18,994 bases of DNA from an uncultured Erysipelotrichaceae bacterium (GTDB lineage: Bacteria > Bacillota_I > Bacilli_A > Erysipelotrichales > Coprobacillaceae), in contig ONFH01000121.1 of the NCBI GenBank assembly GCA_900317015.1, forward strand, positions 1 through 18,994, in the 5' to 3' direction. Position 1 is the first letter of the stretch. Each line of letters begins with the position of its first letter. Positions 1-7,740 of this stretch are shown piece after piece. The translations under genes were made by a program, and so were the position numbers. The notes below the pieces were generated by a model. It saw only the letters and a program-made list of their open reading frames with translations. It did no database searches and had not been told where the DNA came from.

Positions 1-90
1 AAAATTGTAGAGGAAAATACCGCTGAAGCTTTCTTTGATCATCCAAAGAGTGATCGTGCAAAGCTCTTCTTAAGTAAAGTTATGCATTAA
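1..90 (+). CDS. Amino-acid ABC transporter ATP-binding protein, C-terminal end (partial)
   Basis: Only the last 29 codons are present, open at the window's left edge and ending with TAA at 88-90. The peptide ends in a pattern of the type IVEENT-x-E-x-FF-x-HPKSDR-x-x-x-FLSKV. This is the characteristic C-terminus of GlnQ/ArtP-type ATPases that energise uptake of polar or basic amino acids. The family assignment rests on this tail only, since the Walker and signature motifs lie outside the window. The GntR regulator gene begins 25 bases downstream with no visible terminator between. The transporter is therefore probably the first part of the same operon and may import the compound degraded by the enzymes that follow. 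The exact substrate cannot be read from this fragment. Confidence 0.75.
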   Translation, partial: KIVEENTAEAFFDHPKSDRAKLFLSKVMH

Positions 91-115
91 ATAGTTTTAA
101 AAGGGGTGAAGGGAT

Positions 116-763
116 ATGCAAAGCATTAATCGTAAAGAGTCTCTTTCAACATTGGCTTATCAGTCAATCAAGGATGCAATTATGAGTGGAGAATTAGAAC
201 CAGGGCAATCTTTGAAAGAAGAAGATTTGTCAAAGCAGCTAAGCATTTCCCGTACTCCTGTAAGAGAAGCTTTAAAACAGCTTAGTTATGAACAGCTTGT
301 AGAAAAATCTCATTCCCATAATTATCTTGTATCCTCAATTTCCGTTGAAGATATAAGGGAGACATTGGAACTGAGAGGAATCTTAGAAACGTATTGTATG
401 GAGAAATGTGTTCAGAATATTAAAAAAACTGAATTAACAAAGTTAAAGCGAATTTTTAAAAAACAGCAAAAAGCTGTTGAGAAAGAAGATTACAATTCTT
501 TTCTTGATTATGAATCAGCCTTTCATCAAATCATTATATCAGCGGCTAAAAACCATTATATTGAAGAAATGATGGAAAGAATCGCTAATCTACAAAGACG
601 CTTCCTGATTTTATCAGGAAGCTTATCAATTGACTGTGAAAGTGCGATGAAAGAACATGAACAAATGATCAAAGCATTAGAAAGTAAAAATGAGACAGGA
701 GCCGTCTCAGCTATGTCTCAACATATCATTAATGTGAGAAAACGTTTGGAGGAATCAATGTGA
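116..763 (+). CDS. GntR-family transcriptional regulator, FadR/FCD subfamily
   Basis: A 215-residue DNA-binding regulator. Residues about 10-75 form the GntR winged helix-turn-helix, with the typical stretch I-x-x-G-x-L-x-PG followed by L-x-L-S-x-x-L-x-x-SRTPVREAL. The C-terminal part (about 80-215) is the all-helical FCD ligand-binding domain. Its usual metal-site pattern of one Asp and several His is visible in the D-x-x-x-x-FH segment, the MKEHEQM segment and a late QHI. FCD regulators usually sense organic acids, sugar acids or amino acids and repress nearby catabolic genes. The gene lies between the transporter end and the RocB-like hydrolase, and its TGA overlaps the next GTG start by four bases, so it is cotranscribed with the pathway. 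The start is at ATG 116 behind an AGGGGTGAAGGG ribosome site. The operator would lie upstream of the window. Confidence 0.9.
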   Translation: MQSINRKESLSTLAYQSIKDAIMSGELEPGQSLKEEDLSKQLSISRTPVREALKQLSYEQLVEKSHSHNYLVSSISVEDIRETLELRGILETYCMEKCVQNIKKTELTKLKRIFKKQQKAVEKEDYNSFLDYESAFHQIIISAAKNHYIEEMMERIANLQRRFLILSGSLSIDCESAMKEHEQMIKALESKNETGAVSAMSQHIINVRKRLEESM

Positions 764-2391
764 AGGAAGAAATAGAAAATTTAACAAAAAAACTTGTTTC
801 AATAGACTCTGTCAATGGCACAGAGGGAGAAAAAAAGATTGGTGAATTCATCGAAAAATATTTGCGAGAAATTCCTTATTTTCAAAAGTATCCAGAACAG
901 GTGATCATTCAACCGTTAAAAGAAGATCCTTTAGGACGACGAAATGTCATGGCTTTGCTTAAAGGTGAAAAAAATCATAATCCAGAAACTCTGATCTTCC
1001 ATGGCCATATGGATACTGTCGGGGTTGAAGATTACAAAGGCTTGAAAGATTATGCTTTTGACTGTGATCGATTAGAAGAAGCGTTAAAAGCAATGGATCT
1101 GCCAAAGGAAATGAAAGAAGATCTAGATTCGGGAGATTATATGTTTGGTCGCGGCGCTTTAGACATGAAAAGTGGCGATGCCGTCTTTATGGTCATTTTA
1201 AAACATTTAAGTGAGCATCCTGAAGACTTATCAGGAAATCTTCTTCTTTCTATCAATCCCGTTGAAGAGAATAGACATCAAGGCATTATTGAAGAAGCAG
1301 AGCTGTTAATGGAAATTCAAAAGAAATATGGTCTCCATTACAAAGCCGCAATCAATAATGATTATACATGTCCTCTTTATCCAAATGATCCTCATCATTA
1401 TGTTTATTTAGGGACTGTTGGAAAATTGTTGCCATGTTTCTATATTCAAGGAAAAGAAACACATGTAGGCCAACCTTTTGAAGGCTATGATGCATCACGT
1501 GTAGCAGCTTCCTTGATCAGTCATATTACTTTAAATACAGATCTCCTTGATCAATACGAAGAAGAATACACTTTACCACCAATGGGACTTAAGATGAAAG
1601 ATCTTAAGGAAAGTTATAATGTGCAGACCGCATATGATGCTTTGGTCTACTTCAACTATTTGGTTCATAACGAGGAAATCACAACAACGATCGACAAATT
1701 AATTGCGGTTTGTGAGAAAGTTATGAATGAAGAATTGTTAAATCTCAATAAGGAATATGCTAAGTATTGTGATCTCACTCATACAGCGTTCAAGCCTTAT
1801 AAATATCATATGAATGTCTTTACGTATGACGAACTCAAATCAAAATACGTGAAAAAATTTGGCGAAAAGTATCAAGACTTAGAAATAAAAGCAGAGGCAT
1901 TGGATAAGCAAGGTGTTGATCAAAGAGAAATCCCAGTTACGATCATCAAAGAGATGTTAAAAGCATTAAAAATTAATGATCCGTCAATCGTTCTCTATTT
2001 TGCGCCACCTTATTGTCCGCATAATACATTAAAGAATGAAGTAAAAGAAGAAAAAGCAATTAAGGATCAGCTTACACAAATCGTTAAAGACTTTGGAAAA
2101 AAGAAAGGTTTAGACTATAAAGTCTTACAGTTCTTCCCTTCTTTATCTGATAGTTCTTACATCAAGATTGATGATTCAGATGAATCAATCAATGCTTTGA
2201 AAAACAACTTCCCAATGATGAATAAATTTTATGATCTTCCTATTGAAACCATTAAGAGTCTAAATATTCCTGCTTTAGACTTTGGGGTCTATGGAAAAGA
2301 TGCTCATAAATGGATGGAACGTGTGAATAAACCATACAGTTTTGAAATTTTACCTGAACTGATATTAGAAGCAGTCCACACGATGCTTTAA
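760..2391 (+). CDS. rocB: RocB-like M20-family metallohydrolase
   Basis: A 543-residue protein matching the Bacillus arginine-utilization protein RocB in length and N-terminal layout (SVNGTEGE, then a DPLGRRNV segment, then FHGHMDTVG). RocB belongs to the M20/M28 zinc peptidase-deacylase fold. The dinuclear metal site looks complete: H83 and D85 in HGHMDTV, D135 in GRGALDMKSG, E169/E170 in NPVEEN, D201, and H516 near the C-terminus. The exact RocB reaction is not well defined; hydrolysis of an acyl or peptide bond on an arginine-type compound is the family-based guess. Translation starts at GTG 760, overlapping the regulator's stop as GTGA, with a TTGGAGGA ribosome site at 746-753. The amidinohydrolase gene follows after 17 bases. 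Being first among the enzymes, it may release the free amino acid from a conjugate (inference). Confidence 0.85.
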   Translation: MKEEIENLTKKLVSIDSVNGTEGEKKIGEFIEKYLREIPYFQKYPEQVIIQPLKEDPLGRRNVMALLKGEKNHNPETLIFHGHMDTVGVEDYKGLKDYAFDCDRLEEALKAMDLPKEMKEDLDSGDYMFGRGALDMKSGDAVFMVILKHLSEHPEDLSGNLLLSINPVEENRHQGIIEEAELLMEIQKKYGLHYKAAINNDYTCPLYPNDPHHYVYLGTVGKLLPCFYIQGKETHVGQPFEGYDASRVAASLISHITLNTDLLDQYEEEYTLPPMGLKMKDLKESYNVQTAYDALVYFNYLVHNEEITTTIDKLIAVCEKVMNEELLNLNKEYAKYCDLTHTAFKPYKYHMNVFTYDELKSKYVKKFGEKYQDLEIKAEALDKQGVDQREIPVTIIKEMLKALKINDPSIVLYFAPPYCPHNTLKNEVKEEKAIKDQLTQIVKDFGKKKGLDYKVLQFFPSLSDSSYIKIDDSDESINALKNNFPMMNKFYDLPIETIKSLNIPALDFGVYGKDAHKWMERVNKPYSFEILPELILEAVHTML

Positions 2392-2408
2392 AAGACAAGG
2401 AGGAATAT

Positions 2409-3245
2409 ATGATGTTTGTAAAAGATGGCACGAGTGAATTAAAAAGAGTTCTTGTTTCCAAGCCGGATTATTTAAAGGCGGCTCGAATCAATGAAATTGC
2501 TAAACGATGGAATTTAGATCTAGATCTCGAAAAAATGAAGAAGGAACATGAAGCTTTTGTGAAAGCTTATCACGATGCCGGAATCAAAGTAGAATATCTT
2601 GAATCTGATCCAGAACGACCAAATTCAGTTTTCTCAAGAGATTTTGGTGGATGTGTCAAAGAAGGCTATGTCTTAGGAAACTTTAAATTACCAATTCGTT
2701 ATAAAGAACACCGTGATTATAAAAAGAAAATGGCAGAGCTTGGCATTCCTTGTCTAGGTGTTGTCGAAAATGGTTTCTTTGAAGGTGGCGACTTCATGTT
2801 CATCAATGAAAAGACTATTGCCATTGGTATGATCGACCGTACTGATGAAGAAGGTTTCAAAGAACTTAAAGCTATTCTTGAACCATTAGGTTATGAATTG
2901 ATTGGGGTGAAAGCAGATCCTAGATATCTCCATCTGGATATGTGCTTCAACTTAGTTGATGATCACATTGCGGTCTGTTATAAAGATGGTTTACCAGAAA
3001 GCTTTATAAAAAGAATGGAAGATTTAGGAATTCAATTTGTCGAAGTTGAAGAAGAAGATATTTTCCATCATGGCTGCAACTTGCAGGCTATTGGGAATCA
3101 TCGAGTTATATCTCTAGCATCGAATAAAAAAGTGAATAAACGGTTAAGAGAACTCGGTATGGATGTCATTGAATTAGATATCACAGAAATATTAAAAGCA
3201 GGCGGGGGACCACATTGTATGACGTTCCCGCTTGAGAGGGGGTAA
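2409..3245 (+). CDS. Arginine deiminase/DDAH-type amidinohydrolase (guanidino-group modifying enzyme)
   Basis: A 278-residue protein of the guanidino-modifying superfamily (arginine deiminase, dimethylarginine dimethylaminohydrolase, amidinotransferases). The Cys-His-Glu machinery is intact: E125 in FFEGGDF, H175 in LHLDMCF and the nucleophile C270 in GGGPHCMT. D78 in the FSRD segment occupies the position where deiminases bind the guanidinium group. The length fits single-domain DDAH-like enzymes better than classical arginine deiminase (about 400 residues). Expected chemistry is hydrolysis of a guanidino or N-substituted guanidino carbon, giving a ureido product plus an amine or ammonia. 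The substrate cannot be fixed from sequence. It starts at ATG 2409 (a second ATG follows at 2412) after an AAGGAGGA ribosome site. The aminotransferase gene begins 5 bases after its stop. Confidence 0.85.
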   Translation: MMFVKDGTSELKRVLVSKPDYLKAARINEIAKRWNLDLDLEKMKKEHEAFVKAYHDAGIKVEYLESDPERPNSVFSRDFGGCVKEGYVLGNFKLPIRYKEHRDYKKKMAELGIPCLGVVENGFFEGGDFMFINEKTIAIGMIDRTDEEGFKELKAILEPLGYELIGVKADPRYLHLDMCFNLVDDHIAVCYKDGLPESFIKRMEDLGIQFVEVEEEDIFHHGCNLQAIGNHRVISLASNKKVNKRLRELGMDVIELDITEILKAGGGPHCMTFPLERG

Positions 3246-3250
3246 AAGTC

Positions 3251-4330
3251 ATGAGTTATTTCTTACTAGATGATTATGCCAATATGGAACCTTATTTACC
3301 TGGTGAACAGCCAGCAGGAAAGTGGATCAAATTGAATGCCAATGAAAGCATGTTGCCACCATCACCTGCCGTAAAGAAAATCTTTGATGAAGCAGAATAC
3401 GATGGCATGGGTTTCTATTCTGATCCACACTGTCACAAATTAAGAATTGCGATTGGTGACGTCTATGGCTTTGATGAAAAGAATATCTTTGTCGGAAATG
3501 GTGCCGATGAAGTTCTCGCCTTCTGTATGATGAGCTTCTTTAGAAAAGGCATGAAGATTGCTTTTCCAGATATTACTTATGATTTTTATCGGACATATGC
3601 CACAACTTATGGCTTAGATTTCAAACAGTTCCCTGTCAATGACGATTTCACGATCAATGTCGACGATTATGTAAACTATGACGGAGATGTCGTTTTGGCG
3701 AATCCAAATAATCCGACGGGACTTGCCATTTCAGTTGATGATATCGAAAGAATCGTTAAAAAGAATCCTGAAAGAATGGTCATTATCGATGAAGCTTATA
3801 TTGACTATGGCGGAGAATCATGTGTTCCACTTGTTAGAAAATATAATAACCTTCTAGTCGTGCAGACTTTCTCAAAGTCACGTGCTTTAGCAGGGGCACG
3901 TATTGGTTTTGCAATTGCGAATGAAGATATCATCAGCGATATGAATAAAATAAAATTCGCCTTTAACCCATTTAACATGAGCACGCTTGCAATCGATGCC
4001 GGTTCAGCAGCTGCCAGAGATGTCGATTACTGGAAAAAGTGTATCAATGAAGTTCGTCGAACTCGTGATGATTTCAAAAAAGATCTACGCAAGTTAGGCT
4101 TTAAAGTTATTGATACAGAGACAAACTTTGTTTTTATCACACATCCAAACTATCGTGCAGAGTATATCTTTGCAGAACTAAGAAAGCGACACATTCTTGT
4201 CCGGCATTACAATCAGGAAAGAATAGTCAATTATTTACGTATTACGGTCGGCAGTTTTGATGTCATGTTAAAAGTATTGTATGCCTTAAAAGATATTGTA
4301 GGTGATCCTGATGAAAGTACTTATAAGTGA
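3251..4330 (+). CDS. HisC-like class I/II PLP aminotransferase
   Basis: A 359-residue fold-type I aminotransferase resembling histidinol-phosphate aminotransferase. Visible features are the LNANES substrate loop near residue 28, NPNNPTG at 151-157, the PLP-contacting D180 in IIDEAY, the Schiff-base lysine K209 in TFSKS, and R217 in ALAGARIGF. No histidine biosynthesis gene is nearby, and the gene sits inside an arginine-type catabolic cluster. A HisC function is therefore unlikely despite the family resemblance; related enzymes transaminate aromatic and other alpha-amino acids. The next gene encodes a 2-hydroxyacid dehydrogenase and overlaps it by 20 bases, which implies that the two act in sequence: the amino acid becomes a 2-oxo acid, then a 2-hydroxy acid. 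It starts at ATG 3251 after a GAGAGGGGG ribosome site. Confidence 0.88.
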   Translation: MSYFLLDDYANMEPYLPGEQPAGKWIKLNANESMLPPSPAVKKIFDEAEYDGMGFYSDPHCHKLRIAIGDVYGFDEKNIFVGNGADEVLAFCMMSFFRKGMKIAFPDITYDFYRTYATTYGLDFKQFPVNDDFTINVDDYVNYDGDVVLANPNNPTGLAISVDDIERIVKKNPERMVIIDEAYIDYGGESCVPLVRKYNNLLVVQTFSKSRALAGARIGFAIANEDIISDMNKIKFAFNPFNMSTLAIDAGSAAARDVDYWKKCINEVRRTRDDFKKDLRKLGFKVIDTETNFVFITHPNYRAEYIFAELRKRHILVRHYNQERIVNYLRITVGSFDVMLKVLYALKDIVGDPDESTYK

Positions 4331-5264
4331 CTATGCGAATGCTTTATCACCACATTATCAATTGACGAAGCAAGTGATTGAAAAGATATGTAAAGAGGCT
4401 CAAGTCATGATCATCGGTTATGAGGATCATGAATTTGAATCTGCTTTGCAGGAAGCTGAGGTATTGATTACCGCCTATTTACCAATCGACCAAAAATTTC
4501 TCAAAAAGGCACCACATTTAAAAGCCATCAGTATCTCAGCTTCTGGTTATTCTAACTGTGACCTTCAGGCTCTTCATGAACGGTCAATCACACTCATGCA
4601 TATTGTAGAATATTGTTCACGAGAAGTTGCAGAACATGCTTTGTCTTTGATGTTAGCATTGAATCGTCAATTAAAAAGTGATGATACAAATGTACAAAAA
4701 GGCCTTTGGCAAGGTGAAGAAGGTCCAGTCAGGACACTTGATCAAGCAAGTGTCACTATTTATGGCTATGGAAGAATTGGCCAGATCACGGCTTCTTTAT
4801 GTCATGCATTAGGAATGAAAGTTTTAATTGTGGATCCCTATGCGAAAGATTGTCCTTATCCGGTTGTTGATCGATTAGCTGGGGCGCAAAGTGATTTTGT
4901 GATCAATCATATGCCATTAAATAAGCATACGACAAACTATTTTAATAAAGAATTTTTTGATCAAATGCATCCGGATGCTTATTTGATCAATGTCGCTCGG
5001 GGCGGCAGTGTTGATGAAGATGCTTTAATTAAAGCTTTAGATCAACATCAAATCGCTGGATGTGGCCTTGATGTTTTGGCTGATGAAGATCCAGAACTCT
5101 TGCATCATCCATTATTAGAACGGGACAATGTCATCATTACGCCACATATGGCTTACTATTCAAGAAATAGTGTAAAACGTCTTTTTGAATACTGCGGTCA
5201 GTCAGCAGCATTTTATCTCATTCATGATGAACGTTATAAACAATCAGTTGTAAAGGGGGCTTAG
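4311..5264 (+). CDS. D-isomer-specific 2-hydroxyacid dehydrogenase
   Basis: A 317-residue NAD-dependent dehydrogenase. The Rossmann motif GYGRIG is at 152-157, with D175 at the end of the second strand, which favours NAD(H) over NADP(H). The catalytic triad of the family is complete: R230 in NVARGG, E259 in ADEDPE and H279 in ITPHM. The likely direction in a fermenter is reduction of a 2-oxo acid to a D-2-hydroxy acid with NADH oxidation. ATG 4311 is chosen over GTG 4302 because the AGGTGAT ribosome site at 4300-4306 lies just upstream of the ATG and covers the GTG. The gene overlaps the 3' end of the HisC-like aminotransferase by 20 bases, so translation is probably coupled. Glycerate, phosphoglycerate or lactate-type substrates cannot be excluded. 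Confidence 0.9.
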   Translation: MKVLISDYANALSPHYQLTKQVIEKICKEAQVMIIGYEDHEFESALQEAEVLITAYLPIDQKFLKKAPHLKAISISASGYSNCDLQALHERSITLMHIVEYCSREVAEHALSLMLALNRQLKSDDTNVQKGLWQGEEGPVRTLDQASVTIYGYGRIGQITASLCHALGMKVLIVDPYAKDCPYPVVDRLAGAQSDFVINHMPLNKHTTNYFNKEFFDQMHPDAYLINVARGGSVDEDALIKALDQHQIAGCGLDVLADEDPELLHHPLLERDNVIITPHMAYYSRNSVKRLFEYCGQSAAFYLIHDERYKQSVVKGA

Positions 5265-5266
5265 GA

Positions 5267-6523
5267 ATGAGTAGTATGTATGAACGTGCAAAAAAAGTAT
5301 TTTCGCCAGTAGCTGCCAGAGCTACAACTTTAGGTGTTGTGAAAAGTGAAGGGTCTTATCTTTACACCGAAGATGGTCGTAAAGTTTTAGACTTCGCCTC
5401 AGGGGTCGCGGTCAATAATTTGGGAGGACGCCATCCTCGTATTGTCAAAGCCATTGAAGACCAGCTACAGACGATGATTCATGTCGGACATAACGTTGTC
5501 TACAATGAATCATATGTTGCTTTAGCAGAAAAACTTGTTTCATTAACAGGTGGCGATACGATGGTCTATTTTTCAAATTCGGGCGCTGAGGCCAATGAAG
5601 GGGCAATGAAATGTGCAAAATACGTCACACAAAGACCAGGCGTTATTGCTTTCCGTAATTCATTCCATGGTCGTACTTATGCAGCTATGTCAATCACTGG
5701 TTCATCAAGCGCTTATCGTAAAAACTATGAGCCATTGATGCCAGCGGTCTATTTTGTCGATTATCCTCACGCTTATACAAAAGAGGAAGAAGAAGCGGCC
5801 GTTGCCAGAACGATGCAGGAAATAACGGATGTCTTTGAAACACAGATTGAACCTACTTCTGTAGCTTGTATGATCTTAGAACCCGTTCAGGGTGAAGGTG
5901 GATATATCGTTCCCCCAGCTGGATTCTTAAAGAAGTTACGTGAAGTCTGTGATCAGTACGGTATTCTTTTAATTTTTGATGAAGTTCAGTCTGGTATGGG
6001 GCGTACAGGAACCCTTTATGCCCATGAACAGTTTGGCGTAAGACCTGATCTTATGACAAGTGCGAAAGCTCTAGGCGGGGGCATTCCACTTTCTGCCATC
6101 ATTGGTAAAAAAGAGATCATGAGTCAGTGGCTTCCAGGTGCACATGGCGGAACGTTTGGTGGAAACCCATTAGCCTGTGCAGCAGCCCTTGAGACACTTA
6201 AAGTCATTGAAGACGAGCATTTATTGGATAACTGTAAGCAGATGGGTGTTTACTTTAAAGAACAGCTTATGCACTTAAAAGAAACAAAGAAGGGAATTGT
6301 CGATGTTCGTGGACTTGGTCTCATGATCGGGATGGAACTTGAAAATGGTGACCTAGTGAAAAAAATCCGCATGAAAGCCCTCGAAAAGAATGTTCTATTA
6401 TTAGAGTGTGGCCGTCATCATCAGGTCATTCGATTTATTGCCCCATTAAATGTTTCGAAAGCAGAAATTGATGAATGTATCCATGTTTTAGATGAATGTT
6501 TTGACGAGGTGGCTTATGAATAA
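5267..6523 (+). CDS. Class III aminotransferase (GABA/ornithine/putrescine type)
   Basis: A 418-residue PLP enzyme of the omega-aminotransferase group. It shows SNSGAEANE at 103-111, the FHGRT segment near 133, D238 in IFDEVQSGMGRTG that contacts the pyridine nitrogen, and the Schiff-base lysine K267 in SAKALGGG. The family moves terminal amino groups of GABA, ornithine, acetylornithine, putrescine or similar diamines to 2-oxoglutarate or pyruvate, leaving a semialdehyde. The gene starts 2 bases after the dehydrogenase stop and has an AAAGGGGG ribosome site at 5252-5258. The following alcohol dehydrogenase overlaps it by 8 bases and could reduce the semialdehyde. The exact amine donor is unknown. 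In this context ornithine, citrulline-derived or N-modified omega-amines are candidates (inference). Confidence 0.9.
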   Translation: MSSMYERAKKVFSPVAARATTLGVVKSEGSYLYTEDGRKVLDFASGVAVNNLGGRHPRIVKAIEDQLQTMIHVGHNVVYNESYVALAEKLVSLTGGDTMVYFSNSGAEANEGAMKCAKYVTQRPGVIAFRNSFHGRTYAAMSITGSSSAYRKNYEPLMPAVYFVDYPHAYTKEEEEAAVARTMQEITDVFETQIEPTSVACMILEPVQGEGGYIVPPAGFLKKLREVCDQYGILLIFDEVQSGMGRTGTLYAHEQFGVRPDLMTSAKALGGGIPLSAIIGKKEIMSQWLPGAHGGTFGGNPLACAAALETLKVIEDEHLLDNCKQMGVYFKEQLMHLKETKKGIVDVRGLGLMIGMELENGDLVKKIRMKALEKNVLLLECGRHHQVIRFIAPLNVSKAEIDECIHVLDECFDEVAYE

Positions 6524-7655
6524 ATTTACTTATAGAATGCCTATGACGGTTTATTTCGACGAACCGGTCAAGGAGACTTTAACAAAAGAATTAAAAGATG
6601 TCGGAGACCATATTCTTTTCGCTTATGGTGGAGGTTCTATTAAAAAGAATGGCATTTATAATGTCATGACGGGAATCCTTCGTGGACTAGGAAAGACGAT
6701 CACTGAATTTTCTGGTATCATGCCAAATCCAACCTATGCAAAAGTGCAGGAAGGGGCAAAGCTGTGCAAAGAAAATGATATTGATTTCATTTTAGCCGTC
6801 GGTGGTGGATCAGTCTTTGACTGCGTGAAGATCGTCTCTCTTCAAGCAAAAATGAGTGAAGATATCTGGGATGCTCAGATGGCTCATCAGGAGATGCCGG
6901 AAGGAATTCCTTTTGGTGCCGTTGTCACGCTTGCAGGAACTGGTTCAGAAATGAATAATATTGCGATCATTACCAATGAAGAAAAGAAGATCAAAGGCCC
7001 ACTGGCCGGAAGTTATGCAACTTTCGCTTTAGAAAATGTCTCATATACATTATCAGTTCCGATGAAGCAAGTTGTTTCTGGAGCTTTTGATACATTCTCT
7101 CATGCGATGGAAACCTATTTTGGAAAAAATAAAAATGTCTCTGATGATCTGGCCATTGGAATCATGAAAAACACTGTTAGAAATATGCGTTTGTTAACTT
7201 ATAAACCAGAAGATTATGCAGTCAGAAGTGAACTGATCTGGGATTCCGCAATGGCTGAAAATGGTATTCTCAAATTAGGTAAAGTGACAGATTTCCAGAT
7301 CCATCAGATCGAACATCAGTTAGGCGCATATACAGATTGTAATCATGGGGCTGGTCTAGCGGTCATTACACCACACTTTTATGATCATCTTTATCTTTAT
7401 AATGTGTCTGCCTTTGCAAAATTTGGACGTGAAGTCTTTGAACTAGAAGGACTTGATGTCGATGTCGCACAAAAGAGCGTAGAAGCCTTAGCTGAATTCA
7501 TTAAGGCCATGGGCTTACCAACGACGTTTAAAGAAATGGGAATTACGGATCGTAAGATTTTAAGAGCTGTCGCCGACACATGTAATATCATGCCAGGATG
7601 CGCTAAACAGATGAGTCGCGACGAGATTTATGAGATCCTTCTTGAATGTTTGTAA
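6516..7655 (+). CDS. Iron-type alcohol dehydrogenase, BDH/YqhD-like
   Basis: A 379-residue group III (metal-dependent) alcohol dehydrogenase. N-terminal signatures are AYGGGSIKKNGIY near 36-48 and AVGGGSVFD near 94-102, typical of the butanol dehydrogenase/YqhD branch. The metal ligands are D192 and H196 in FDTFSH, with H263 and H277 spaced 14 residues apart as in YqhD. These enzymes mostly reduce aldehydes to alcohols. ATG 6516 is preferred to the in-frame ATG at 6492 because the GAGGTGG ribosome site at 6506-6512 fits only the later start. That choice leaves an ATGAATAA-type 8-base overlap with the aminotransferase. It is the last gene before the long hairpin at 7683. The likely job is to remove the semialdehyde made by the class III aminotransferase while reoxidising NAD(P)H. 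Confidence 0.9.
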   Translation: MNKFTYRMPMTVYFDEPVKETLTKELKDVGDHILFAYGGGSIKKNGIYNVMTGILRGLGKTITEFSGIMPNPTYAKVQEGAKLCKENDIDFILAVGGGSVFDCVKIVSLQAKMSEDIWDAQMAHQEMPEGIPFGAVVTLAGTGSEMNNIAIITNEEKKIKGPLAGSYATFALENVSYTLSVPMKQVVSGAFDTFSHAMETYFGKNKNVSDDLAIGIMKNTVRNMRLLTYKPEDYAVRSELIWDSAMAENGILKLGKVTDFQIHQIEHQLGAYTDCNHGAGLAVITPHFYDHLYLYNVSAFAKFGREVFELEGLDVDVAQKSVEALAEFIKAMGLPTTFKEMGITDRKILRAVADTCNIMPGCAKQMSRDEIYEILLECL

Positions 7656-7670
7656 AAAATTTGATTTTAC

Positions 7671-7699
7671 TTGTCATGGCATAAAAAAGCTTTCAAAAT
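7671..7699 (+). promoter_or_regulatory. Putative promoter of the GH5 gene
   Basis: TTGTCA at 7671-7676 (5 of 6 to consensus), exactly 17 bases, then CAAAAT at 7694-7699 (4 of 6). Transcription would begin near 7706, giving a leader of about 11 bases that starts GGGTGATC and contains the ribosome site. The predicted start falls in the loop of the hairpin at 7683-7733, so this transcript would lack the 5' arm. The call is from sequence only. Confidence 0.5.
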
Positions 7700-7740
7700 A
7701 GAGATGGGTGATCTCTATGAAGAAAGCTTTTTTAATTTTT
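7683..7740 (+). terminator. Long hairpin terminating the upstream operon and covering the GH5 start codon
   Basis: AAAAAAGCTTTC at 7683-7694 is perfectly complementary to GAAAGCTTTTTT at 7722-7733. Inside it, ATAGAGAT at 7698-7705 pairs with ATCTCTAT at 7711-7718, closing a GGGTG loop at 7706-7710. The two helices are separated by a 3x3 internal loop. The descending arm runs into a T-rich stretch ending near 7740, as expected for intrinsic termination. The GH5 ATG at 7717-7719 is partly in the inner helix, and the GGGTGAT ribosome site is in the loop and inner helix. Read-through RNA would therefore have its start region sequestered. Confidence 0.7.

Noticed and set aside
3251..4330. A true histidinol-phosphate aminotransferase
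   Set aside because: No other histidine biosynthesis gene is near, and the gene is coupled to a hydroxyacid dehydrogenase in a catabolic-looking operon.
2409..6523. A classical arginine deiminase (arcABC) operon
   Set aside because: The deiminase-type protein is too short for ArcA, and no ornithine carbamoyltransferase, carbamate kinase or arginine-ornithine antiporter is present.
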